This document shows positions 8,576 through 16,590 of a DNA stretch of 64,000 nt, one piece after another. The position numbers and the translations under genes are program-made. The notes under the pieces were generated by a model. The model worked only from the letters and a program-made list of their open reading frames with translations. It was not told the origin of the DNA and ran no database searches. This stretch comes from Variovorax sp. PAMC28562 (GTDB lineage: Bacteria; Pseudomonadota; Gammaproteobacteria; Burkholderiales; Burkholderiaceae_C). The number at the start of each line of letters is the position of its first letter. Positions within the stretch are counted from its first letter, which is position 1. The DNA is taken from assembly GCF_014303735.1 (NCBI RefSeq), contig NZ_CP060296.1:879501-943500 (forward strand), in the 5' to 3' direction.

Positions 8576-9730
8576 TCAAAGGACGCGGCGGCCTTCTCGC
8601 CAGACGCTGCGCACCACGGCGTGCTGCGTGCCGTCCGCCATGTCGGTCATGTGGACCTGCACCAGGTCGGCGCGCATCCCCTGCGCGATCGAGCCACGAT
8701 CGTTCAAGCGTGTCGCCTTTGCCGGCGCACTGGTGACGGTCGCCACGGCACGCGGCAGCGTGAACACATCGTCGGCCACCAGGCGCATGGCGGCACCCAG
8801 CAGGCTGCTGGGCACATAGTCGGACGAGAGGATGTCCAGCAGCCCATTGCGCGCCAACTCCACCGCAGCCACGTTGCCCGAATGCGAGCCGCCGCGCACG
8901 ACGTTGGGCCCCCCCATGACGGTAGACAGTCCGCGGTCGCGTGCGGCACGTGCAGCCACCAGCGTGGTCGGAAACTCCGACAGGCTGGCGCCTTCCGCAT
9001 GCGCCTGTTCGACGTGCGCGACCGTGGTGTCGTCGTGGCTCGCCAGTGCGATGCCGTGCGTACGACAGTAGTCGACGAAGTGCTTGCGGTGGGGTGCGGC
9101 ATAGCGTTCCTGCAATGCGCCGGCCTCGGCCACCCGATGCTCGAACTTCTCGCGGCTCCAGCCCTTCTTGCCCGTGTAATAGATGCGCGCCAAGTCGATG
9201 TTTTCCCACTGGCGCTGACCCGGCGTGTGGTCCATCAGGGAAATCAGCGACAACCGCGGGTGGCCGCAGAACGGCTCGAACAGCTCGACCGTGTTGGGTG
9301 CCGGCAACTCGCATCGCACGTGCAGATGATGGTCCGCGCGCAACAGGTCCCGCGTGGCGCAGTCGTCGATCGTCGCCAGCACCTTGTGCCACGTACTGCC
9401 GCGCAGGCTCTCGGTGTCGGCCTCGCCGACGCCGAGCGCATCGAACACGGTGGTGATGCCGGCGGATGCCACTTCGGCATCGTGCGCGAGCAAGGCCGGC
9501 ATTTCTGCCCAATGCACCTTGGGCCGTGGCATCAGGTGCCGCTCGAAATTGTCGGTATGCACTTCCACCAGGCCGGGCAGCAGGTAGTCGCCCTCCAGGT
9601 CCAGCGTTCCTTCAGCGGTGTCGCCACCCTGGAAGCTGGCGATGCGGCCGTCGACGGCGTTGAGTGTGCCGCGCACCACCTCGTTGGCCAGCACCATGCG
9701 GGCGTTTCGGAAAACCATGCTGCCGCTCAT
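8576..9730 (-). CDS. phnM: PhnM, ribose 1-methylphosphonate 5-triphosphate diphosphatase
   Basis: This 384-residue amidohydrolase-fold enzyme removes pyrophosphate from alpha-D-ribose 1-methylphosphonate 5-triphosphate, making the substrate of the C-P lyase PhnJ. Visible family elements are GLVEVHTDNFERH (metal site; the usual HxH is HTD in PhnM), HHLHVRCE, LMDHTPGQ, HDDTT and SSDYVPSSLL. Length is typical. AGGAG precedes the start, which overlaps the phnL stop by 4 bp (ATGA). It is the last gene of phnGHIJKLM; phnC follows after 92 bp. Confidence 0.96.
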   Translation of the reverse strand: MSGSMVFRNARMVLANEVVRGTLNAVDGRIASFQGGDTAEGTLDLEGDYLLPGLVEVHTDNFERHLMPRPKVHWAEMPALLAHDAEVASAGITTVFDALGVGEADTESLRGSTWHKVLATIDDCATRDLLRADHHLHVRCELPAPNTVELFEPFCGHPRLSLISLMDHTPGQRQWENIDLARIYYTGKKGWSREKFEHRVAEAGALQERYAAPHRKHFVDYCRTHGIALASHDDTTVAHVEQAHAEGASLSEFPTTLVAARAARDRGLSTVMGGPNVVRGGSHSGNVAAVELARNGLLDILSSDYVPSSLLGAAMRLVADDVFTLPRAVATVTSAPAKATRLNDRGSIAQGMRADLVQVHMTDMADGTQHAVVRSVWREGRRVL

Positions 9731-10443
9731 GACAGGCTCCTGAAATCAGCGACGTTGACGTGGCGCGTCGCGACCGCGGCGCCCACCTCCGCGTCATGGA
9801 AGATGCCGACGATTGCAGCGCCGCGCGCTGCAGCCTCGCGGATGAGTTCGATGACGGTGCGCGTATTGGCGGCATCGAGCGAAGCGGTCGGCTCGTCGAG
9901 AAGCAGCAACGGCTTGGGCTTGATCATGTTGCGGGCGATGTTGATGCGTTGCTGCTCACCGCCGGAAAAGGTCGCTGGCGGCAGATGCCAGAGGCGTTCC
10001 GGGATGCGCAGCCGGGCGAGCCATGCGCGCGCCTGCTCTCGTGCCGACTCGATTGCGTCGGCATCGTCACCGGCGTCTTCGGCCAAGGGCTCGGCGACGA
10101 CGTCCAGCGCTGCCACGCGCGGAATCACGCGGAGGAACTGGCTCACGTAGCCGATGGTGTCGCGGCGCAGGCGGACCAGTTCACGCGGGGAGGCCGCGGT
10201 CACTTCGACCGCAGCGCCCTGCGCCGGTTGCACATGGATGCTGCCCGCGCTGGCCCGGTAATTGGCATAGATGAGCTTGAGCAGCGTGCTCTTTCCCAAG
10301 CCGGAGGCGCCATCGAGCACCACGCATTCGCCTGCACTCACACTGAGGTCGACGTGGTCGAAAACAGACAGCTCCAGCGCGTTCTGGTGATGCAGGGTGA
10401 AGCGCTTGGCCAACCCCTCGATCTGTAGCAAGGGACGGTTCAT
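9727..10443 (-). CDS. phnL: PhnL, ABC-type subunit of the C-P lyase complex
   Basis: This 238-residue ABC-family protein has Walker A GASGLGKST, signature FSGGEQQR and Walker B LLLLDEPTASLD. PhnL has no permease partner; with PhnI and others it is needed to form ribose 1-methylphosphonate 5-triphosphate from ATP and phosphonate. The start and stop overlap phnK and phnM by 4 bp each, so the block is translationally coupled. Confidence 0.95.
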   Translation of the reverse strand: MNRPLLQIEGLAKRFTLHHQNALELSVFDHVDLSVSAGECVVLDGASGLGKSTLLKLIYANYRASAGSIHVQPAQGAAVEVTAASPRELVRLRRDTIGYVSQFLRVIPRVAALDVVAEPLAEDAGDDADAIESAREQARAWLARLRIPERLWHLPPATFSGGEQQRINIARNMIKPKPLLLLDEPTASLDAANTRTVIELIREAAARGAAIVGIFHDAEVGAAVATRHVNVADFRSLS

Positions 10444-11237
10444 GGCTGAAGCACCGAGGACACGAGAAGCTGGGTGTAAGGATGCTGCGGATCGTCGAGC
10501 AGCTGATCGGTGAGCCCGGACTCGACCACGTGGCCACGCTGCATGACCAGCATGCGATGCGCAAGCAGGCGCGCGACGGCGAGGTCGTGCGTCACGATGA
10601 TCGCGGCGAGCTGCATTTGGCGCGTCAGCTGGCGCAGCAGGTCCAACAGCCTCGCCTGCACCGACACGTCGAGGCCCGACGTCGGTTCATCCATGAACAT
10701 CAACCGGGGCCGGGTGACAAGGTTGCGTGCAATCTGCAGCCGCTGCCGCATGCCACCGGAGAAAGTGCGCGGCGGATCGTCGATACGGCGCGGATCGATT
10801 TCGACGCGCTCGAGCCATTCCGTGGCCGTGGCACGCAAGCGGCCATAGTGCCGCTCGCCGAGACCCATCAGGCGCTCGCCCACATTGGCGCCGGCAGAGA
10901 CGTCCATGCGCAGCCCGTCCGCTGCGTTCTGGTGGACGAAGCCCCAATCGGTACGTGCCAGCAGGCGTTGTTCTGCCTCGCTCATGTCGAACACTTCTGC
11001 GAGCTGACCGGCACGTGTCAGGAATTGCACGCTCCCGGCATCGGGGAGACAGCGCGCCGCGACCGCGTTGAGAAGGGTCGACTTGCCGGAGCCCGATTCG
11101 CCGACGACAGCCAGCACCTCGCCTGGCCAGAGGTCGAACGATGCGTCTTGCAGCGCCACGCGATCGCCATAGCGTTTTCCGATGCCGCGCACGCGCAGCA
11201 GCGGCGGCACGGTCGATATTTCACCGGTGATGGTCAT
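10440..11237 (-). CDS. phnK: PhnK, ABC-type subunit of the C-P lyase complex
   Basis: This 265-residue ABC-family protein has Walker A GESGSGKST, signature FSGGMRQRL and Walker B LMFMDEPTSGLD. PhnK is known to dock on the PhnGHIJ core rather than act in transport. The start at 11237 (MTITGE) follows an excellent GGAGG 4 bases upstream and overlaps the phnJ stop (ATGA); longer frames run into phnJ and lack support. Confidence 0.95.
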   Translation of the reverse strand: MTITGEISTVPPLLRVRGIGKRYGDRVALQDASFDLWPGEVLAVVGESGSGKSTLLNAVAARCLPDAGSVQFLTRAGQLAEVFDMSEAEQRLLARTDWGFVHQNAADGLRMDVSAGANVGERLMGLGERHYGRLRATATEWLERVEIDPRRIDDPPRTFSGGMRQRLQIARNLVTRPRLMFMDEPTSGLDVSVQARLLDLLRQLTRQMQLAAIIVTHDLAVARLLAHRMLVMQRGHVVESGLTDQLLDDPQHPYTQLLVSSVLQP

Positions 11238-12187
11238 GCGTCCTCCGTCGCGTCGATTGCTTCGCGTTGATCCTTCGCCGGGACGCGCGACGGCTGCTCG
11301 CTGTCTTGCCTGCGCGTCTGGCAGTAGTCGGAATCCGAACACACATGCATGCGTGAACCGCGGTCGTCGGTGATGACTTCGTCGAGAAAGCTGTCTGTGG
11401 CGCCGCACAGCGCGCACGGCACGTTCCACCGCTGCACTTCGAACGGATGGTCTTCGAAGCCCAGGCTTTCGACCGGTGTGTACGGAGGCACGGCGTAGAT
11501 GCGCTTCTCGCGCCCTGCGCCGAACAGCTGCAATGCAGGGTTCATGTGCATCTTCGGGTTGTCGAACTTGGGGATCGGCGAGGGCGACATTACGTAGCGG
11601 TGATTGACCAGCACCGGATAGTCGTAGGTGGTGGCGATGTGACCGTAGCGTGCGATGTCTTCGTACAGCTTCACGTGCATCAGCCCGTATTCGGCCAATG
11701 CATGCAGCGTGCGCGTGGTGTTCTCGCGCGGCTCCAGTCGTTGCATCGGCTCGGGTACCGGCACTTGGTAGACCAGCACCTGGCCTTCCGCCAGCGGGGC
11801 CTCCGGAATGCGATGCCGCGTCTGGATCAGGGTGGCGAGATGCGTGCGAGTCGTGGTCTCGACGCCTGCGGTGCGCTCGAAGAAGCGCCGGATGTTCACC
11901 GCATTGACCGTGTCGTCCGAGCCCTGGTCGATGACCTTGAGCACGTCCATTGGGCCGATGACCGCCGCCGTGACCTGGATGCCGCCGGTGCCCCAGCCAT
12001 AGGGCAGCGGCATTTCGCGCGAGCCGAACGGCACCTGGTATCCGGGGATGGCCACGGCCTTGAGGATGGCGCGGCGAATCATCCGCTTGGTGCGCTCATC
12101 GAGGTAGGCGAAGTTGAAGTTCTGCGCGACGCTGTCGACGGCTTCGGCAGCCGTCGCTTCATCTTTCGGTACGAGCGACGGGTTCAT
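11234..12187 (-). CDS. phnJ: PhnJ, carbon-phosphorus lyase (radical SAM)
   Basis: This 317-residue catalytic subunit splits the C-P bond of ribose 1-methylphosphonate 5-phosphate. The [4Fe-4S] cysteines C258, C261, C283 and C289 (CALC and, 22 residues later, CSDSDYC) match the spacing of E. coli C241/244/266/272 with a constant offset of 17. The same offset puts the glycyl-radical glycine at G49 in AIPGYQVPF. All known active-site residues are therefore present. The C-terminus extends about 28 charged residues past the cluster. It overlaps phnI and phnK by 4 bp. Confidence 0.97.
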   Translation of the reverse strand: MNPSLVPKDEATAAEAVDSVAQNFNFAYLDERTKRMIRRAILKAVAIPGYQVPFGSREMPLPYGWGTGGIQVTAAVIGPMDVLKVIDQGSDDTVNAVNIRRFFERTAGVETTTRTHLATLIQTRHRIPEAPLAEGQVLVYQVPVPEPMQRLEPRENTTRTLHALAEYGLMHVKLYEDIARYGHIATTYDYPVLVNHRYVMSPSPIPKFDNPKMHMNPALQLFGAGREKRIYAVPPYTPVESLGFEDHPFEVQRWNVPCALCGATDSFLDEVITDDRGSRMHVCSDSDYCQTRRQDSEQPSRVPAKDQREAIDATEDA

Positions 12188-13299
12188 CGGGCTTCCTCTT
12201 CTTTCGATACGCTGGTCACCGAGTCGGCGGCAGCGGCGCGCATTTTGCGAACCAGTGACAGTTCGGACTGGAAGTCCACGTAGTGCGGCAGCTTCAAGTG
12301 CTGCACGAAGCCCGAGGCTTCCAGGCTGTCACTGTGCGACAGCACGAACTCCTGCATCTGGGCCGGCGACTCCACCGCTTCGCCCAGTTCCTCCGCCCGC
12401 AGCGCGCGATCGACCAGGCTCATGGCCATCGCCTTGCGTTCGCTGTGGCCGAAAGCCAGGCCATAGCCGCGCGTGAACTGGGGCGGTTGGCTCATGCTGC
12501 CAGCGAACTGGTTGACCATTTCGCATTCCGTGATCTCAAGGTCGCCGATGGAGATCGCGAAGCCAAGTTCCTCCGGCTCGACTTCGAGTGCAATGCCGCC
12601 GAAACGGATCTCGCCGACGAAGGGGTGGCTGTGCGAATAACCGCGCTGGGTGGAATAGGCCATTGCAAGCAGAAATCCTTCGTCGCCGCGCGCCAGATTT
12701 TGCAGACGGCTGGCGCGATCGGCGGGGAACCGCAGGGGCTCGCGCGTAATGTCGAAAGGCGCCGGATCGCCCGGCGGCATCGACCGTGTTTCCATGAGGC
12801 CTTCGTGTTGCAGCAGGTCGACGACGCGCGGTGTCGAGGCAGGCGCTTCGATCCCATTTTTTTGCACTTCGATGCGTACCGATTCGTGTCCCTGTGCAAG
12901 CAGCGAGAAGTCCAGCAACCGCTGCGTGTAGTCGTAGGTCGGGCCAAGAACCTGGCCGCCAGGAAGATCCTTGAACGTCGCAGAGATGCGTCGGTCCAGA
13001 TCCATGCGGGCCGTGTCCAGCGGCACGCTGGTGCCAAGACGCGGCAGCGTCGCGCGATAAGCCCGCAACAGAAAGATGGCTTCGATCAGATCGCCCGACG
13101 CCTGCTTGATGGCCAACGCGGCGAGTTCGGGGTCGTATACCGACCCTTCGGTCATCACGCGGTCGACTGCCAGCTTGAGCTGTTCGCGAATCTGCGCGAC
13201 CGAAAGCTCGGGAGCAGCCGTGTCCCCGCGCCGCCGCTCGGCCAGCAGCCGATAGCTGTTGAGAATGGCTGCTTCGCCACCTTTGACTGCAACGTACAT
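12184..13299 (-). CDS. phnI: PhnI, C-P lyase core subunit / nucleosidase
   Basis: This 371-residue PhnI homologue starts MYVAVKGGEAAI, the canonical N-terminus, which fixes the start at 13299, 2 bp after the phnH stop. PhnI, with PhnG, H and L, replaces the adenine of ATP with the phosphonate. Family blocks visible include PLDTARMDLDRRISATFKD, LGPTYDYTQRLLDF, LMETRSM, AYSTQRGYSHSHPF and HVKLPHYVDFQ-like LKLPHYVDFQS near the end. It overlaps phnJ by 4 bp. Confidence 0.97.
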   Translation of the reverse strand: MYVAVKGGEAAILNSYRLLAERRRGDTAAPELSVAQIREQLKLAVDRVMTEGSVYDPELAALAIKQASGDLIEAIFLLRAYRATLPRLGTSVPLDTARMDLDRRISATFKDLPGGQVLGPTYDYTQRLLDFSLLAQGHESVRIEVQKNGIEAPASTPRVVDLLQHEGLMETRSMPPGDPAPFDITREPLRFPADRASRLQNLARGDEGFLLAMAYSTQRGYSHSHPFVGEIRFGGIALEVEPEELGFAISIGDLEITECEMVNQFAGSMSQPPQFTRGYGLAFGHSERKAMAMSLVDRALRAEELGEAVESPAQMQEFVLSHSDSLEASGFVQHLKLPHYVDFQSELSLVRKMRAAAADSVTSVSKEEEAR

Positions 13300-13301
13300 G
13301 T

Positions 13302-13940
13302 TCAGGCCTCCAATGCGATGCGGGTGGAGCGCGGCAGGCCGACGATCTGGCGTGGCGTCGCGAGGAACAGGTCTACGCCGCGCGGGAAAGCGGCGTGGTT
13401 GAGGGCGCGCTCGGCCAGCAGGGCCGCAGCAGTCGATGGCGCCAGGCCTTGAACTGTCAGGCCCACCTGATCGCGGATTCCCGGACCTTGCAGGCGCCAA
13501 CTTGTCGCATCCGGCTCGGCCATAGGGGCGGCAATGGCGGAAACCTCCAGCACGCAGGTTGTCGACTGATCAGGGTAGGCCTCGCTGCCTTGTGCGAAGG
13601 AAGCGAGCGGCGGCGCTTCGTCGCCGGCCGCGACCCAGGCGAACTGCGCCTCGGCCGGTTCGTCCACCAGCACGCAACCGCAATGAAAACGCAGCCACGC
13701 CGCGGCATCGCTGCCAGCGAGCGACGGTGACAACCAGAGCCTGCAGTCCGGATCGAGCAGCGCCAGCAACAACGCTGCAGCGGCCGCATGCCCATGGGTC
13801 GGCACCTCTGCATCGTGTGCCACGTCGACCGGGCGCCCGGGGTGCGAGAGCGCGTGCAACGCAGCGCGAAAGACCGCCTGACTGCCGAACGAGAGATCCG
13901 AAAAACCGGCGCCGACGGCTTTGAGATCGACTGAGTTCAT
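13302..13940 (-). CDS. phnH: PhnH, C-P lyase core subunit
   Basis: This 212-residue structural subunit of the PhnGHIJ core resembles a PLP-enzyme fold but lacks PLP chemistry. Family features are the FRAALHALSHPGRP segment (residues 24-37) and PRGVDLFLATPRQIVGLPRST at the C-terminus, typical of PhnH. The start at 13940 overlaps the phnG stop (ATGA). GAGG lies upstream within phnG. Confidence 0.95.
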   Translation of the reverse strand: MNSVDLKAVGAGFSDLSFGSQAVFRAALHALSHPGRPVDVAHDAEVPTHGHAAAAALLLALLDPDCRLWLSPSLAGSDAAAWLRFHCGCVLVDEPAEAQFAWVAAGDEAPPLASFAQGSEAYPDQSTTCVLEVSAIAAPMAEPDATSWRLQGPGIRDQVGLTVQGLAPSTAAALLAERALNHAAFPRGVDLFLATPRQIVGLPRSTRIALEA

Positions 13941-14449
13941 ACGCCATCCTCCTCGTCTTCGCTGGTGGTTCCGCTTTGACGCGCCACTGTGAAGAACTCG
14001 ACCTTGCTGCTCTGCGCACGGGCGTAACGCGTCGCCCGCTCGCGAAGCAGGTGCGCTCGCACGGGCGCCAGCAGGACGGCCTCGAGCGAGCCCTGTTGTG
14101 TCGGGTCCTGCAACAGCGCATCGGCCACTGCGGCCAATTGCGCATGGCGGTGCGAACGACCGAGCACATACGCAACGCCAACCGCCGCCTGGTGCCGCTG
14201 CTCCGGCAGCCGCAGTGCGCAGCGTGTCACCGTGACCTCGCCGAGATTGAAGCGCTCGCCGGTCCCGCCCGCCCTGCCTTGGACCATCATTAGTCCGGTC
14301 TCCGGCGGACGAAGCCAGCGCGGCACGCCATGCGCGTACTCTCCGAGCGCCGGCTCCAGCAGCGTCATCGGCGCACGCGCGAGCAACGCCATCCACTGCG
14401 CCCGGTCGCCGGGATGAGTGGCTGGATGACTGTCAAAGGCATGAAACAT
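13937..14449 (-). CDS. phnG: PhnG, C-P lyase core subunit
   Basis: This 170-residue core subunit contains RAQWMALLARAP at the N-terminus, ETGLMMVQGRAGGTGERFNLGE and TRCALRL, all typical of PhnG. The start at 14449 (MFHAFD) is chosen because the longer frame would include the operator at 14471-14482. It is the first gene of the leftward phnGHIJKLM unit and diverges from phnF. The sequence just before the ATG is a poor ribosome-binding site. Confidence 0.93.
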   Translation of the reverse strand: MFHAFDSHPATHPGDRAQWMALLARAPMTLLEPALGEYAHGVPRWLRPPETGLMMVQGRAGGTGERFNLGEVTVTRCALRLPEQRHQAAVGVAYVLGRSHRHAQLAAVADALLQDPTQQGSLEAVLLAPVRAHLLRERATRYARAQSSKVEFFTVARQSGTTSEDEEDGV

Positions 14450-14470
14450 GAGGGTGCTACTCTTTGAAAG

Positions 14471-14482
14471 TTGTATAGACAA
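14471..14482. promoter_or_regulatory. Putative PhnF operator between phnG and phnF
   Basis: TTGTATAGACAA is a near-perfect palindrome located 21 bp before the phnG start and 44 bp before the phnF start. It matches the site before phnC (8497-8508) and could let PhnF repress both phnG and its own gene. The binding protein is inferred from gene order and from the family's known site. Confidence 0.65.
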
Positions 14483-14515
14483 ATCGATCAACTGCCGCGA
14501 GCTTAGAGCCCGGGC

Positions 14516-14533
14516 ATGTACCTTTCATGACAG
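14516..14533 (-). promoter_or_regulatory. Weak Pho-box-like sequence facing phnG
   Basis: On the minus strand the sequence reads CTGTCAT-GAAA-GGTACAT. The first half matches the PhoB half-site CTGTCAT perfectly, the 4-base A-rich spacer fits, and the second half matches only 3 of 7. It lies about 67 bp before phnG and overlaps the phnF start codon. PhoB control is expected for phn genes, but this site alone is weak. Confidence 0.3.
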
Positions 14534-15294
14534 CCACCTCCGCACTCACACCCCTTTCTTCCGCGACGCTCTCCACACCCGCGGCGCGCGACAGCTTCTG
14601 GACTCGCATCGCGGCAGAGTTGGCCGAAGCGATCGCCCGCGGCGTCTATCCACCAGGGCAACGCCTGCCGTCGGAGCACGCACTGGCCGAGCAGTTCGGC
14701 GTGAATCGCCACACGATCCGCCGGTCGCTTGCGAGCTTGAGCAGTCAAGGGTTGCTGCGAGCCGCGCAAGGCAGTGGCACCTATGTCGAAGAGTTCGCGG
14801 TCGACCTCGTGCTGGCCAAGCGCACGCGGCACCACCAGAACATGGTGCACGCGGGTTTGCGCGGCGCACTGCGCGTGCTCGACGCGAAGAACGTGCGCGC
14901 GACCGCTGCGCAAGCGCGTGCGTTGCGCGTGCCCGCCCGAAGCTCGTTGCTGTGCCTGCGCGTGCTCGCCGAGGCCGAGGGCCAGCCACTGAACTTCAGC
15001 GAACGCTACTTTCCGCTGCCCCGTTTCACCAGCCTGGAAGCGGTGGTGCGCGAAACGGGGTCGATCACCGCCGGCTTCGCCGCGCATCAGGTCAAGGACT
15101 ACACGCGGCTCGAAAGCCGCATCACCGCGCAGATGCCCGATGCCATCGTGGCAGCGCACCTTCGACAAACGGCGAGCCGACCGGTGCTGCGGGTCGAGAG
15201 CGTCAACGTCGACCCGCTGGGTGTGCCCATTGAATATGCGCTGGCTTGGTTTGCCGGTGACCGCGTCACCCTCACAGTGGCTCACGATGAGTGA
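14527..15294 (+). CDS. phnF: GntR-family regulator PhnF
   Basis: This 255-residue regulator has a GntR winged helix (about 25-90: PPGQRLPSEHALAEQFGVNRHTIRRSL, shown here in part as QFGVNRHTIRRSL) and a C-terminal UTRA ligand domain (about 100-250) with PLNFSERYFPL. It is the HutC/PhnF subfamily. It is divergent from phnG and next to the palindromes described above, so it most likely represses the phn units until a phosphonate or intermediate is present. It overlaps the next gene by 8 bp. Confidence 0.92.
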   Translation: MTATSALTPLSSATLSTPAARDSFWTRIAAELAEAIARGVYPPGQRLPSEHALAEQFGVNRHTIRRSLASLSSQGLLRAAQGSGTYVEEFAVDLVLAKRTRHHQNMVHAGLRGALRVLDAKNVRATAAQARALRVPARSSLLCLRVLAEAEGQPLNFSERYFPLPRFTSLEAVVRETGSITAGFAAHQVKDYTRLESRITAQMPDAIVAAHLRQTASRPVLRVESVNVDPLGVPIEYALAWFAGDRVTLTVAHDE

Positions 15295-16015
15295 TACAGC
15301 GTCACACGGAACGGCGCATCGCTATGCCGTGTACTTCGCGCCGGCCGAGAGCAGCGTTTGGTGGGAAGTCGGTAGTCGATGGATCGGTCGCTGCGCAGCG
15401 CAAGGGAGATCGCTGCCGCAGCCTGTCGTACCGGGCGTCAGCAGCCTGGTGCAACAGCGCCTGACCCAGGCGCCGCGTCGCTACGGATGGCACGCAACGC
15501 TCAAGGCGCCTTTCGCGCTCGCGCCGGGCGTGGAGTTCGAGGTGCTTCGCGACCGCCTGCATGAGCTGTGCGGCCGGTTCGAAGCCTTTACGTTGCCGCC
15601 GCTGAATGTGCAACAGCTCGACGATTTTCTCGCCCTTGTGCCGGAAGGCGACTCCGGCCAACTCGACGGAATCAACGCGGTCGCAGCGGCTTGCGTGACG
15701 GGACTTCATGCGTTGGCTGCAACGCTGTCACCGGTTGAGCTGCAGCGTCGGCGGGCAGCACGGTTGACTCCGCAAGAAGACGCTTTGCTACTGCGCTGGG
15801 GCTACCCCTTCGTGCTGGACGCTTTTCGTTTTCACATGTCGCTCACCGGCGCCTTGGGTGACACGCCGTCGCAGGTCGTCGATGCGATCAAAGCCGCAGC
15901 CACCCAGTGCTTCGGCGCATTGCCCGCCTGTCGCTTCGACTCGGTCGCGCTCTTTGCCGAGCCGCATCCCGGCGCCGACTTCGAACTCGTCGAGCACATG
16001 AGGTTGGGCCGATGA
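15287..16015 (+). CDS. DUF1045 phosphonate-operon protein, 2H phosphoesterase-like
   Basis: This 242-residue protein belongs to the family found almost only in phosphonate operons (DUF1045). It carries two H-x-T/S motifs, HAT (69-71) and HMS (183-185), about 114 residues apart, the hallmark of the 2H phosphoesterase fold. It probably opens a cyclic phosphate, perhaps ribose 1,2-cyclic phosphate 5-phosphate, the PhnJ product; phnP, the usual enzyme for this step, is absent from the cluster. That role is inference. The start at 15287 overlaps phnF by 8 bp, and its stop overlaps phnN by 4 bp. Confidence 0.88.
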   Translation: MSDTASHGTAHRYAVYFAPAESSVWWEVGSRWIGRCAAQGRSLPQPVVPGVSSLVQQRLTQAPRRYGWHATLKAPFALAPGVEFEVLRDRLHELCGRFEAFTLPPLNVQQLDDFLALVPEGDSGQLDGINAVAAACVTGLHALAATLSPVELQRRRAARLTPQEDALLLRWGYPFVLDAFRFHMSLTGALGDTPSQVVDAIKAAATQCFGALPACRFDSVALFAEPHPGADFELVEHMRLGR

Positions 16016-16554
16016 AGGGGCAGCTGATCTATGTCATGGGCCCTTCCGGCGCCGGCAAGGACAGCCTCCTCGCGTGGCTTCGAAACCACCTTCCCGCGGA
16101 GGCGTCTGTCCATTGGGCACGCCGCACGATCACCCGCCCAGTGCAGTCGGGCGATGAGCAGCACGATAGCGTCGATGCACAAGCTTTTCAGGGGCTGTGC
16201 GAGGCGCAGGCATTTGCCTTTGACTGGCAAGCCAACGGCTTGCGCTACGGCGTTCGACATGTCGAATTGGCGCCGCTCGACGCGGGCCGTCGGGTGATCG
16301 TCAACGGGTCGCGTGCCTACCTGTCTCAAGCTCTGGTCAGATTTCCGGAGCTCAAGGTAATTCATGTCACCGCGAGCGTCGACACGTTGCGGGCGCGTCT
16401 GCTGGCGCGCGGCCGTGAAACACCGGCCGCCGTCGAAGCGCGCATAGAGCGCGCTCTCGCATTTCAAGTGCCAGCGCGCGCGATCGAGGTGTACAACGAC
16501 GGCTCGTTGGAAGACGCGGGGCTGCAGTTTTTGAGAGCCTTCCATCGAGGCTGA
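16012..16554 (+). CDS. phnN: PhnN, ribose 1,5-bisphosphate phosphokinase
   Basis: This 180-residue kinase of the guanylate-kinase fold has the P-loop GPSGAGKDS at residues 10-18. It also has ARRTITRP and FDWQANGLRYG, typical of PhnN. It phosphorylates ribose 1,5-bisphosphate to PRPP, returning the C-P lyase product to central metabolism. The start at 16012 overlaps the previous stop and matches the usual N-terminus. It is the last gene of the rightward phnF-DUF1045-phnN unit. Confidence 0.95.
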   Translation: MKGQLIYVMGPSGAGKDSLLAWLRNHLPAEASVHWARRTITRPVQSGDEQHDSVDAQAFQGLCEAQAFAFDWQANGLRYGVRHVELAPLDAGRRVIVNGSRAYLSQALVRFPELKVIHVTASVDTLRARLLARGRETPAAVEARIERALAFQVPARAIEVYNDGSLEDAGLQFLRAFHRG

Positions 16555-16590
16555 CGCAGCACCATATCTTCCGACCGCTCTTGTCGTGCG

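Noticed and set aside
8516..10150. 544-codon + strand frame across phnM and phnL
   Set aside because: It is antisense to two conserved phosphonate genes and crosses their coupled junction.
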